From positions 46,265 to 110,264 of the forward strand of contig CAZJJK010000002.1 in NCBI GenBank assembly GCA_964546285.1: DNA of 64,000 bases, in the 5' to 3' direction. How positions within the stretch are numbered: position 1 is the first letter of the stretch; the number at the start of each line of letters is the position of its first letter. The notes beneath the pieces were generated by a model. The model did not search any database, was not told the DNA's origin, and worked only from the letters and a program-made list of their open reading frames with translations. Origin of the DNA: CAZJJK01 sp964546285. Its GTDB lineage: Bacteria; Spirochaetota; Spirochaetia; Treponematales; Breznakiellaceae. Both the position numbers and the translations under genes were made by a program. Below are positions 59,501-63,975 of the stretch, one piece after another.

Positions 59501-62500
59501 TGATAAGGTAGTACAGCTTGGCCATTCCCACGGAAGCGTCGGAAGCGTTGCCCCGGAAGGTATAGGCCGATCCGGATAAGGAATTGATCCCCGTTTGGCC
59601 TAAGGCCGGCGCTTCTATCGTGTTCACGTTCGGCGGGGTTTGGTCTACCCTCACCGTCACCGTCTTCGCGGCGCTGACTCTGCCAGCCACATCCAGAGCG
59701 GTGATCTCATAAAGATAGGTCCCGTCAGTCACCAACTGATTCGCGGTGGCAGCGGGATCGCGCGGCAAGCTAACCAAGCTCCAGGTTCGCTCCGCCGCGC
59801 TTCCGCCTAAAACGACGCTAGCGGAAGGCAACGCTATCCCGTCCTGTTTTACGCTGACCGATACGACGCCATTGCTGTCCAACGCCGTGCCAGAGAGGCC
59901 GAAACCGCTATTAGTATCCAACGAATCGCCGCCAGCCAGATTAATAAGCGGCGCGGCTTGATCAAGGCCGAACAAGACGGAGGCGTACCCGATATTGCCC
60001 GCGGAATCCGACGCCCGGATCGTCAGGTTTTTACCGGCGCCTTCACCCAAGTCTCCTACGGGGACAGTCGCTGACCAAGTCAGGCCTTGATTGATAGGAT
60101 TCCAATTCACGCCATCGGTAGACCAGGCCATGGAAGACAGGCCATTCGCTTCCGCTACCGTGCCTGTGGCGTTAAGGGTGCTGCCTTGGTTCCATGAGGA
60201 AGCCGTCGGCGTGGTTATCGTGACCACGGGATCCTCGGTATCGATAGTGAAAGCATACACGGTTTCCCGCGTCTTACCGAAACGATCAGTCGCGTGGAAG
60301 GTGTAGGCGCGTTCGCCGTCGCCAACCGTTGCCGCCAGCACGGGCAAGCGCCAATCGTCCACTTGTCCATCGGCGTCTAAATCCTCCAGGGTCAACAAAC
60401 TCCATCCGGCGGCCCCGGACAATTGGTACTCAATTTCCGCCTCGACGTCGCCATCCAGATCATGTTTGATACCGTTGGCGTCCCAAGCTGTTCCAATCAG
60501 CTCAAAATCGTTATTGACGATGACGCCATTAGCCGGGGAAAGCGTTTGAAGAGAGGGAACATTCCTGTCTATCGTAAAATACACCGTCACCGGATCGGCG
60601 GAAAGACCATTGATGTCAGCGCCGTTTAAAGTGAAATAATGCACGCCCTCTTCCAACGTCGAAAAGCCATGCTCAAAGGAATAACCCGTACCAGCTTCCG
60701 TTATTGTCGCGATCGCGGCTGGAGCGCCCCCATCAACGGCTATAGTCAACGCGGGTCCAGAGACTTTATCGTCATCCACTATCGTTCCCGCTACCTTAGC
60801 GCCAGTCTCCTGTAGATTAAGCGCCGCCTGAGCTTCGGCGACCACATCGATAGCCATATTGGTTAAATTGAAGGTCGGTTTATCCGAACTTTGGTCAATA
60901 TTCAGGTCGAATACGGCCTTGCCGACATTGCCAGCCTTATCTCGCGCAAGCACCCATAATGTATATGGAGCGTTATCGCTCTTTGTCGTCGTATCGAAAT
61001 TTCCCGTATACCCATTGGAACCGAGTACAAGCTGCGTCAGCTCCGGGTTGTCCCAGACAGGTTCGGCGTCCTCAGCCGCTAAGACTACCCATTTGACGCC
61101 GTCTACACCATTAATTTCACTGACGTCAGCCTTGAAACTGATAGTGCCGTTAACCGTATTGGTAGCTACCAACGGCGACACGTTGGTAAACAGGACGACA
61201 GGAGCCGTGGTATCCAAGGTAAGCGTCCGCGAGAGTCCGGCTTCTCGTCCCGCCGCGTCTTTTAGGGTAATACTATAGCTATACACGCCGTCGACTATAG
61301 TTTCGCCATCCCTATATCGCGGCAAAGCTTGCAAGTCAGAGGCGCTTAGCGCGTCTATGACATAGTTGACGGCGTTGATTTCACTTAAGTGGAATATTTC
61401 AGCCGCCGTCGCCGTCCCTAAAGCCTCCGTCACCGTAAATTCTGATAAACGTAGATCATCAGTCAAATTAAGCGATAAGCTGAAGGGGCCTGAAGCGTAC
61501 GAATTCAACGCTTCTAAGGCGCTCTGCGATAAGAAAGCGATTTCTGGCGAAGATCGGTCAACGGCAAACCAAAGCGTTTTTTGGATGGACGAGGCTGGCG
61601 CGCCTCTTTTCAAAGACGCGTCATCGGACGCGTCTACCGTCAGCTTATAAGACCCAGCCAAAGTTGGAATAATCACGCTCAAGGTGCGCGCGGCGGCCGT
61701 TCCGGTCACCGAGTAGCCTGAGCTTAACGGAATATCGTTTAGGCTTAAAGCTATATCTCCGGCCGCTATACCGTCATCATCCATTAAGGTGGCGGAAATA
61801 GTCGTAAAATTAGCCATCTGATTAAGCGACAGGCCCAAGGCTTCCGTTGTCGCCGCGGGATCGACATTACCGAAAGTAAGAACGGGAATATCCGTCGTTT
61901 GGTCAATTTTTAGGCTTCGGGAGATAGTGGAGGATAAACCGGCGCCATCATAAGCCGTTACCGTCACCGGGACCTCCCCATTCGCGTCAACTTCGCCGTT
62001 GGTAAGATCGCCGTCCGTAAACAGCGCTGTATCCAGCTCTATGGTCCACGCGTATAGATCATCCGCCGGGTATTCCACCCCGCCTATAAGCATAGCGACC
62101 GAAGCTATGTTGTTAGAGTTATCCCGGGACGCGCCAAGAATTTCGATGATGCCATTCACGGTAGCGTATTCCAGATCCGAAGCGTCGGTTTTTAGATCCG
62201 GCGAAATAATCTGTAAAGCGGGCGGTTCCTCATCCACCTTATAACTGGCGACTACCGTTGATGTTTTTCCTGTAGTGTCGGTAGCTTCCAAGCGGATGGA
62301 TACCGTGGCGGCGCCGTTTGAGGGAATGCTTACCTGACGGCTCCAATAAGCGTCTTCGGCCGTACCGCCAGATTCAATATATGCCTCACTAAGAGAAAAG
62401 CCATCTATCCCTATCATTACCGAGGCGACGCCATTTTCATCAATCACCCTCGCCCTTACGGTTACGGGCAACTCCGTCCGTATATAATCCAACGCGGGAG

Positions 62501-63848
62501 TGATGTCGTTAATTATTGGAACAGACCCATCGATAATGAATTTGATAGGATTGGATTCCGAAGCCACCCCGGTAATGTCATTAACGGATAAGATCATCTG
62601 ATATAGACCATCGGGAATAACAAGACCGGAAGCCAAGCCTTCCTCTCTGAGAGGAAAATTCACGCTATACGCGGACTTATTTCTTGTCGCGTCAGCGATA
62701 AGCACCGGGAACGAAAAACCGCCCGTCATCAAGGGGGTACCGGTGCCGTCTAGGGGTAAGAAACTCGCCACTAACGAGTCTTTATCTATACCATCGTCAT
62801 CCTCTACTTGGCCGATAACGCTGGCGCCAGCCCCAACTACGTTATTGGACAGAGCCAGCGAATCCGAGGGAACATTCACGGTGAATACCGGCTTATCGGT
62901 ATTCATATCTATGACGAATAAAGCACGGTTGGTATGAACGGTTTCGGTGGGCGGATAACGTCGGACGGCCGCCAAATCAGCGGCTGTTAGCGTTGAACCG
63001 GCGGAGGTTACGGGCAGCGTTTTCCCAGGCTCATTCTGGTCCACGGGCCCTATATCTTCCTCAATCACCGTTTTCCCAAACAGGTCATTCATATCTTCGA
63101 TATGGTATAAATAGCTATTGGTATTTCCGGCTTTATCGGTCGCGAATATCATATAGCTGTATTCGCCGTTTGATAGATTAAAATCCGCTGATTCTATAGG
63201 TATGGTCCAATTGATATTCTGAACAGGATTGGAGCGCCTTAATTCCGCGCCGTCGGCGTTATAGACGGCGACTAATACGGACTGTATGGGGAATGGGTCG
63301 TACACCGTACCGCGAAATATCACTCTAGTATTGAATTCATCGGTTTCAGAGGCTTGAGGCACTGAAACTAAAACCGTTGGCGCATGGTTATCAATATTTA
63401 TATTGACGCGGGCGTTCGTTGTCTTACCGGCGGTATCGTGAGCTTTAGCCACAAAGACGCAGGAACCGTCAAGCACACGGGGATTATTAGAATCATCGAT
63501 AGCGCTGTCTATATCAGCGGTCCAGGTATCGCCTGAAATAACGGCGGGGACAGACCTGACCACAGCGTCGTCAACCACTAAGTCAACGGATACGGACATA
63601 AGCCCAATATCGTCGGTGACTTTACCACTTACTTGGATCGCTCCGCCAAGATAGGCGTTATCCGTTGGGCTGCTTATGGATATAAGGGGTGGATCTAGAT
63701 CGACTTTAGCGCCTAAACCGATGTTGAATAGATCGCAGGTAACCAAAGTCAGCGAAAGAAGGCCCATCGCTACCGGCACTAAAAGCCGCGCGGCGCGCTT
63801 CAACCTGGAAGTCCGTAAAAAAGAAAGAAACGATTTAAGCCTTGGCAT
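39336..63848 (-). CDS. Giant Ig-repeat surface lipoprotein with inserted modules and propeller-like head
   Basis: One open frame of about 8,170 codons. I start at ATG 63848 (MPRLKSFLSFLRTSRLKR), eight bases after GGAAGG; an in-frame GTG two codons upstream is too close to that site. Basic N-region, hydrophobic stretch and lipobox LVTC give lipidation at Cys38. Then come dozens of Ig-like beta sandwiches of about 90-100 residues, recurring as VDxxxP...xxxVNGxxxxxGxAxDxxGxxxVxxxxDGxxW...AxDxAGN. Roughly ten super-repeats start with DQxxDxPxI and pass through a DDDGV motif. Three insert-module families interrupt the array. Cysteines are almost absent after Cys38. The last about 700 residues are non-repetitive with propeller-like blades. 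Function is probably surface adhesion or spacing. Confidence 0.88.
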   Translation of the reverse strand: MPRLKSFLSFLRTSRLKRAARLLVPVAMGLLSLTLVTCDLFNIGLGAKVDLDPPLISISSPTDNAYLGGAIQVSGKVTDDIGLMSVSVDLVVDDAVVRSVPAVISGDTWTADIDSAIDDSNNPRVLDGSCVFVAKAHDTAGKTTNARVNINIDNHAPTVLVSVPQASETDEFNTRVIFRGTVYDPFPIQSVLVAVYNADGAELRRSNPVQNINWTIPIESADFNLSNGEYSYMIFATDKAGNTNSYLYHIEDMNDLFGKTVIEEDIGPVDQNEPGKTLPVTSAGSTLTAADLAAVRRYPPTETVHTNRALFVIDMNTDKPVFTVNVPSDSLALSNNVVGAGASVIGQVEDDDGIDKDSLVASFLPLDGTGTPLMTGGFSFPVLIADATRNKSAYSVNFPLREEGLASGLVIPDGLYQMILSVNDITGVASESNPIKFIIDGSVPIINDITPALDYIRTELPVTVRARVIDENGVASVMIGIDGFSLSEAYIESGGTAEDAYWSRQVSIPSNGAATVSIRLEATDTTGKTSTVVASYKVDEEPPALQIISPDLKTDASDLEYATVNGIIEILGASRDNSNNIASVAMLIGGVEYPADDLYAWTIELDTALFTDGDLTNGEVDANGEVPVTVTAYDGAGLSSTISRSLKIDQTTDIPVLTFGNVDPAATTEALGLSLNQMANFTTISATLMDDDGIAAGDIALSLNDIPLSSGYSVTGTAAARTLSVIIPTLAGSYKLTVDASDDASLKRGAPASSIQKTLWFAVDRSSPEIAFLSQSALEALNSYASGPFSLSLNLTDDLRLSEFTVTEALGTATAAEIFHLSEINAVNYVIDALSASDLQALPRYRDGETIVDGVYSYSITLKDAAGREAGLSRTLTLDTTAPVVLFTNVSPLVATNTVNGTISFKADVSEINGVDGVKWVVLAAEDAEPVWDNPELTQLVLGSNGYTGNFDTTTKSDNAPYTLWVLARDKAGNVGKAVFDLNIDQSSDKPTFNLTNMAIDVVAEAQAALNLQETGAKVAGTIVDDDKVSGPALTIAVDGGAPAAIATITEAGTGYSFEHGFSTLEEGVHYFTLNGADINGLSADPVTVYFTIDRNVPSLQTLSPANGVIVNNDFELIGTAWDANGIKHDLDGDVEAEIEYQLSGAAGWSLLTLEDLDADGQVDDWRLPVLAATVGDGERAYTFHATDRFGKTRETVYAFTIDTEDPVVTITTPTASSWNQGSTLNATGTVAEANGLSSMAWSTDGVNWNPINQGLTWSATVPVGDLGEGAGKNLTIRASDSAGNIGYASVLFGLDQAAPLINLAGGDSLDTNSGFGLSGTALDSNGVVSVSVKQDGIALPSASVVLGGSAAERTWSLVSLPRDPAATANQLVTDGTYLYEITALDVAGRVSAAKTVTVRVDQTPPNVNTIEAPALGQTGINSLSGSAYTFRGNASDASVGMAKLYYLINQTAIAPDNLINYNEIPAGNGTWSFTEDFDIDGEGEDVGLGEGTWYLHVIAEDLSANRTEPLTREFDIDHANPIVTEALATSSIVNRLPGFNLSGTTVETHGIASLSVSQNKDGLGVIAINSGVPTSADAWQTWTLSGLPRDPASIATTLSGSAADGLYEYSISAIDLAGKTTTITRTIRFDTTGPTVSVSSPAANGQYAAATLTFAGTVSDGVGSGVAAVEYSLNGGDWTGAVLSGSAWSAADIPLGAEGAKTVELRADDALANRSELAAIQFFYDIAPPTLTVSGIVGEDQVIRNTSFDLILDADDSNALKSVSVTAVKDGAEQASAAYLWTAADAATLSHDYTYSVAVADGTKDGLWVFTIEAVDQADRVSQVTRTILIDKTAPTGGIDAFASGYYADTQLAISGDASDATSGLNKVEYSLVSASGPWSLLTGTSAWFKNDIDVSALTEGSQTVWVLATDRAGNAALFEPSSFTVDKYAPSLLVNASFDGAVYKNAEFTINGTVSDPHLPAAPISVSAAKGASSYALTAPVVYNAVEGSWSQLVNIDGTGTYELTITARDSFNRTSVEKRTINVDQTPPIAEIDSVSRLLSGDKVNGFIVLSASASDQNGLNGVKYWILPSVSAAPNYASLGGGLMASPYSATIDTTNSVSDSAGAMMANGNYTLYVIAQDKAGNETRVSYPVVVDQASDQPAIELSNMDEANNTAPLAKNNRQGIGAKVTGVLTDDDDIDGATLGIRLDASSGAFTQVNAALADGKNIAFEYSFPVLAQGAHYFYLEVYDVEASKNGKSRVRTELGPVYFAYDTADPELNFSVVSGEWKNAAFAIQGSASDTYGLNDVQVSLDGLSYGAVTSLDPISGETDTALKNWSYTVPNTLFDGTGEGAYTYYFRSIDSFDTATVKAFTFSVDTLIDQPVVLSPVDGAYLTTSSTNLIGAASDTAGGSGIKYVLYAIAPSQAAVPSEGSAATDIANWTDWTLATGTTNWNAAAAGLAEGAKKLWLRSVDFAGNIGTASVAVNFIVDLVDPDLTVLSPVSNAYVNAASPNVNLSGNANDFNGTPTVAWSLTGLDGSWTSLAIASDSIALSVNDDAMDIDDSFTTASPHGLAIGDIVYFTGTELPEGLEYGVPYYIRDSLLYSATSFDVSTAPAGSRLSFSGSGVALAFTTGAWSSSISSAAIGEGLGKKLYVRALDAATRETRHEVSINVDTALPLASIANPATEAEWRKGTFSIEGAASDATSAVAKVQIAVVPATQSIALGKSYQILDLSGGEAEWISLGADATPSAGEWFTAAASGTVLGHAAKFPETAEWMDSSGTSAWSYTYDSSAYNDDQVILARAVDYAGNSSYPPASRAVRFDQQAPSLLSATLKVGDGGAVNYVSGVDSYANDNFTLAGTASDNRSLASVIIRESEDGGVTYAELMDTIVAGFPTWSFQKDLTADPESDGLYYYQVIPYDSFGSAGAPVIYKLVLDRAAPDALSISAPAANSYMTGTDLTAIAFGDDAAGGSGLDTILMTISGGAETVSLYNGSSWSAILPLGAEGLKTISYQARDKAGNLSAVQTRDFWHDEGAPAFSFTAPALGGYLATNSLVVSIDVAESHGIGSISVSIADEDTVANVASGFLSVSGTAPAYSATNVASPLDVSGLIDGPATITVTVVDLAERQTLNTRAIYLDRGDPTAAFTSHAENATVNETISLRGTGQDAQNLARIELAIQLPDLSWEALPSGLFTGTSAFNWSLPFNTLTYGVASYDVDAVTDGIQARLRATATDIAGNASSATLNLHLDQSSDRPIITATNITEAGPNPLGQNPTIMFNVEDDDAVDASLVQYSIDGKPWTDLALTNDVVFVQAKADLVGITQGTHNIRFRAMDTGAGGSWAERYLSLTADYDNELFTASSPHGLAIGDTVYFSGTNPPPEISLNTAYLVDDAGWTTSSFKLVDPADSALSLSLSEPSAIMSAKSNIDAVLTERAIAGYSGTLFTTAEAHGYTAGGDVYFYGTSLPIGIEAETKYYLRDLTATQFAVEASVGGGAIALVDPGTSLELTSSTKVVATAAYPLTIDYGPPAVDISAPAGGSVFKADFTVAGTAQDPSGVNPLTIAAAEVRIGLIENATSLSRREYISDGLSTDVSVTPNPDDNRVDFSVLVDIDDPDAGGPLEALPDGDYTIQTIYTDGSGVTLTLDRQIVIDHSGPAISILQPAAAETVNGTNVLIKGEASDNRQVEAVFVYYGKSTSPDPTLPERSGTNIYTENSYTRASGTTIWSSPMDTLTTLQAGLSGAESVELWVVAFDTVGNISVLTEVDPLGDPTETIRTIAVDQDDDRPIISFSNMTIGAPDNRVDEGGRIAGIVEDDDGVKLSGGFSGIQIIIDYDGDGSYDDESWESVTSAPSSDSLMASWYHSIPTTTTQGLKKFMLRSLDVNAPTVNVNEFTAFSASLTASYNYSVSPEVSFYVDYGPPVLNITAPVSNTKFNDSQFTVSGTAQDGTGIQKITIWVDDDNDQLVDTAGGEWTDAGQIGIIEDSEWVDLNGDSIVQAGELTIIVFNASVTPDLDNDWFTTASNHGLNAGDDVIFTGASLPDGLSAGTKYYVIDNANLSATQFQVAADSGGTTPVALSGTPSADLKVFRLNEDTPLVSGAGTYNLAYLVDGLQDGTKNVQIKAYDQSYATTVRDLSVTIDTQAPSALIDQPLDGTTVNGIFTMNGTASDLGGMVSSVRYRVELSGSGELFDSPGESDWTILEGQTNVWSLSLDTSGWTDGGLYSLSVQAIDWAGNSSIPTAPLTIRDVTLNQASDRPIIQVTSLVEGGPLLGNILPTDRSITGTVTDDDGVDGATLQVAVMSSTTSIVSGSVYRILSLGDTAWTALGAGASPYVGQWFTATDSGEGTGSAVKRPETADWADMYASAPPALSTFISWSYIVPESDGSYFLWLRAYDKYSSAYKEFGVDDADYGSDNRFQAYLVNNGGVPDGDENDYVAFAIDTGNPSVSVTNPSQNFYSNGGEDKDADGVLDPAEDSDGDGVLDTSRAAASDHSNGYFTTTEDHGLAAGDIVYLSGVSLPSGMTTETPYYVMDTANLQARRFELSASNSLTPEIALSDSVSGFTVFAPAVQFHGTASDPSGLHLSSPVQLNLRVQNTPPWTPLPLIGSTSWRSVLATKDLPEGIYDWQLIVTDAVNKTNSVERIFTLDKTPPAVEILTPEAGADPINGSLVVTGSAADKWKTTADGFQVTSVRIWMGLDGSTPPATTSFVARGAGSYHTATQWKELDGTNSWSYRYNTTDPDQLNGDYRVFVVAVDNSGNVSEPVSRLITIDQSTDLPVIAVSGFTSGSYSGQIESATTASFTDSALSGAALTEAWYVRFGSAPSYQMRKVTGFALDTVSFDPPLALAPAAGTDYFLFPNLVDTAGIIRGTVTDDDEVDTESVHIELDRNGDGDYVDLNEAFSAYNLEISGTGHSVSFSLSLDDISQALTAYGFRIRASDKGDLPNGVAVRTEESVYYYFAKDDAYPDAPTLSRFDNGFEEKASGFIGSNFNDHIELDGHAFDGNRVARVDVRIDLNRDGDFDDAGEAYAPAGGGAVDYSDWTFVDSAVGAASEGQLTVQVRVTDCFGKETVAPFTFNVDTSGPNAAYLNPAVDSLVNGSVLISGTAEDSYKVLDVYYWVEDALNPSPTLPANLTSWIPVDSGTSSWTARFNASSRANGEKKLKVLARDNAGNLGAVVERAVYLSGDLNYPVFRFNDTRVMDLRVRAGLSGGQTSIDTSFTDSSLIGNVDIKANDAWIVTFPDAVTTRTITGFNSSTGTVSYASVGTDFPSGVGVTVSTSAPTYTILNSTATSLSATTSFSPTPASGWVVVFADGEARMVSANNAGILTLIAGDAKTPGTTFTVRPMSLMVAGSAISGTISDDDGVKTDSLFIRVDVDHDNDLSDESPAPIIPVGSGTSVSFSADLSNYPNFDQGVSYYKVGIEVSDIGEGVYAPELSAAKEFYIVKDSSLPEDPVIDSFGNAYLTKSGVVENSYFNGTLTLGGSAVDSVRVTAIDIRLDLDNDGVYDEGSGDNYQGWTPVDAFTPASSVSWTLSRASLSPAAASVPVQVRVTDYWGRQTIKTFSFKADTLNPTITPNDPSGKLNGTMLFSGSASDASSSVHRVYAWHGTGGAPAFDPPGTEASGVWTTTNGWSTADVAGSTSWTFSLDTTSIHNLGSDLGYNIAFAAVDEAGNSGQSDSLAEIINQDADRPVLEFKNMTMGAYRGTIESSSSLNSFVDSALSGAPIDDTWYLQLASGFIGKVVSFDDLSDTLSFTPNAASNPSGGYILFHNKFDSAPQLIATALDDDGVMANKVLISLDAASPSYVAVSDKPDLDGSAGGTVSFGHLFTGLSEGVHFFNVLVGDKDAPAFTDRGSSFKWEQSDGDAAPGWQDYPTYFAYDAGAPTVALDRLVLFDRDDGLYDSSLLTATNESFTLGAAYKILDLGVGADWTALGADETPELNEWFVAAAETTTAGTTPGTAIRVSKYLDSAAMASAVVNNDWILTGTIADGSPVSASYRVDEGSEAELVLEGGSFAQAMNWLTSPLADGAHTIIITATDAYGNQSTKNLTIYLDTTRPVVSVAAPTLSGTAFSTPVNGTVYMNGTFSEAASVSFGVGNNFDKQSVENSTPQVAWTYDFNSGLLRNSARDGSGLDSTYVSGDSDANSVEDADEIWIYESKVRIIAVDAAGNVNDAGNQTFTFQIDDNTDRPSTTIAYPADGDYASNAVTVNGTAADDGQADDGVAAVYIRMDVNGDGAFSDDRATSGTYAFTGTVTTSTALSVTDTSLGDLPITAGRWLIRFTASTAPEWLHEYRIISAYDAVSDSISWAANPSYHTGYTLAAPPVGTSFVVEELYRNEASWIPVNTLSSGVVWQTVINANGELNSSATGFSGMVKYQTVAVDRHRTFGAPSIAYTLFLDESVPSVGSIDVNGLPHTAGLATLAKGSAVPIAARFVDDQSLASPAAISVSYNNGTAAALAANELSEWTISASISSAAVNVGEDRFDSYIAGFANGQRVRFSGTDLPAPLTADAYYFVKNYTSSGFQVSASSTGLAIDLADAGSGSFSVIAAETTLILHAAGAAVVTGTSSGATPTSLTSASALSGITAGEVVYIGGAYARTIVGFDDTSDTLSWNEPIASLSGAQSFAISSPFTVDSDTYYPGSSGTLTVLFRVTDQLNQSATANIELSIDNQAPTAAFNTPEALPYLGTAPNETYSFRGSAAEEIRNPEETYLYRVYGQAVDAGEVSGIAKVEAFFVKEAGPADFRVYAPQGLVRANQLVSGRSYIILSSGTTNFTSLGAANNNIGTQFTANDTGTGSGTGLLIAKNPPVVYKTPVLSAAPTSVPAADSVNAASFIPGVRYRIGDIGDTDWTSVGAVADTSATANGSFVVGRVYKIAVASSDLSGAGADADPSLGEYFRATANGSGSGEAYEIRDYFIATGPGAGTGSVWLDYAIVMDSRTELGSNDDNANGDYDGFQEALRAKTGYDEWYADLNTRSFVDGPIAIHFVATDEAGNSVHGTKAGQIANNPPSVDFVERGPLGASVNAGDFSPGAWYKIEALGDTSWTSYGAVSAMDATNNGSFQQGRVYKIASASADLSSAGADGTPAVGEYFRATGAGSGNGAAYLVKDFFKASASGSGTGTANAASVYDGLFKASGSLYLKVDPYDAEAINTAVYTAAISRTRTAPNGADVSATPSLGTIIPMTGYAGPPTYGLPTSEIDTTSWDSGVQYDITFQVEDNDGNVASSTISVWVDNDDNTKPIAFIDDFSPSDHADMWIAGQGPLSLAVADTAISDGTVSVTPPAWLDDGDKLYFTSESAPLGLARATPYYIYNLGETSFQLSAAAGAGPALVFSGAPSTSYRLSSGGHIEAKADSPDALDADLSGTVKITGTAWDNTAVSAVELSFDGGLTWPATASFSPISSDVLLGTDYAWEYYLDTASIDWDAAAGGGQSAGLNKSVWVRAKDAKAVPNISAQDTETIVSPGVSQKAVDIVPYIADLLTGLDSGQQLSIKRTALGRYPVSVLIENATETEIGTRYQIAELGTTVNFPGAVSNTVGELYTATGPATGTGKVYRLSSIQVLGYNLPGTAAASITLGATDTAGSGGVDLTPTAGDSSYATVWVGVLDSSGAIATNGYIVATNNGAASQNNNNSTTEARNKESSLYHSTLLDDRYMVVWQLKQTGLVGKTNAVMKPDQDASAFDWSYIQNGNEYWHYQGAADASRQITKSFALDGGDFVWTNNSAAGYPNYQYLLTDNSWFTSFYDNWGYFGSALWGAVNGAYSYTAETSSGDDAYNAIFYKTAQDHPRLGLGNLSFKDYDTETDFYDDVSYIDSKLNRYSNMKLKTVGNGTDASKSYAVYLDNSTNTRSIVFYGFQTGSDTADVASNAAVYYGDGTVADRNTIAGGVTGFPALFYSNLDKHFIAAGTSTMPTSGNSGALNYGIQTPRNRIEITASGNDSEFFDLAVFADSSNVYGLGTDEIYGFLAYYDEKAKALKIVFNKGLKYADMTNPGDXXXXGEAVKWKWSNQYTAPYTYIVDTNVGKYVAVTVDPAGKVHLAYQDSDNGYLKYARLSFSPGGDTTQSGSFSAEEVVRVEGLVNAGQYNSIAIRDFGTADYRPIITTYSSAFSSGANALRMSYPTQEAAFGHGISTSGVFSGGWETVSIRGSDTNTVMPAPTFTYLDGTRPYIGFNGVTGIEEASYTALP
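39904..39913. other. 10-N gap inside the giant gene
   Basis: Ten undetermined bases. The reading frame continues on both sides in the same frame (four undefined residues), so the gap size is either right or right modulo three. The exact sequence between MTNPGD and GEAVKWKW is not known. Confidence 0.9.
42520..43440 (-). repeat. Two nested GTG-type modules in the giant protein
   Basis: Two adjacent blocks (42520-42830 and 43140-43440) encode the same layout. Each has an outer module RYRIGDIGDTDWTSVGA...FIATGPGAGTGS, split by an inner module GRVYKIAVASSDLSGAGA...GEYFRATANGSGSGEAY. The second copy reads YKIEALGDTSWTSYGA... with the inner GRVYKIASASADLSSAGA. The duplication is recent enough to keep long stretches of identity. 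Single modules of the same family occur near 41240-41400, 43480-43625, 46010-46180, 50845-50985 and 55590-55740. Confidence 0.7.
44030..49540 (-). repeat. SFTDSAL-type insert module family, about six copies
   Basis: A third insert module, roughly SxxTSFTDSALSGAxxxxxWYVxFxSxxxxxRxITGFDxxTxTLSFxPxxxxxxGxxYxL, appears at about 49315-49540, 48060-48270, 47870-48055, 46590-46800, 44890-45170 and 44030-44230. Several copies directly precede a DDDGV motif, that is, they sit at the same place in the super-repeat. The copies at 47870-48055 and 48060-48270 are in tandem. Confidence 0.62.
50436..50530 (-). other. Calcium-binding (thrombospondin type 3-like) segment in the giant protein
   Basis: The encoded stretch contains DKDADGVLDPAEDSDGDGVLD, two DxDxDGxxD loops in the thrombospondin type 3/EF-hand-like style, which normally bind calcium. 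It sits near residue 4,450, about the middle of the protein, and is the only such motif I noticed. Confidence 0.65.
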
Positions 63849-63886
63849 AGTCACCGCCTTCCGACCGTGTTATGGCCGAATAGATT

Positions 63887-63895
63887 CGTATACCA
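63887..63895 (-). promoter_or_regulatory. Possible extended -10 promoter of the giant gene
   Basis: Minus-strand TGGTATACG (63895-63887) resembles an extended -10 (TGnTATAnT) without a good -35 upstream. Transcription would start near 63880, about 32 bases before ATG 63848. Weak evidence. Confidence 0.3.
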
Positions 63896-63975
63896 ACTTT
63901 TTAAGCGCTTCCGCCATCAAAACCAAAAAAGACGTAAAACTCTGTCGCTTAGATCAATCGACACGGAACCACAAC

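Noticed and set aside
39336..63848. CRISPR array or tandem DNA satellite as an explanation of the repetitiveness
   Set aside because: Repeats are at the protein level, with variable unit length and no constant DNA repeat-spacer pattern.
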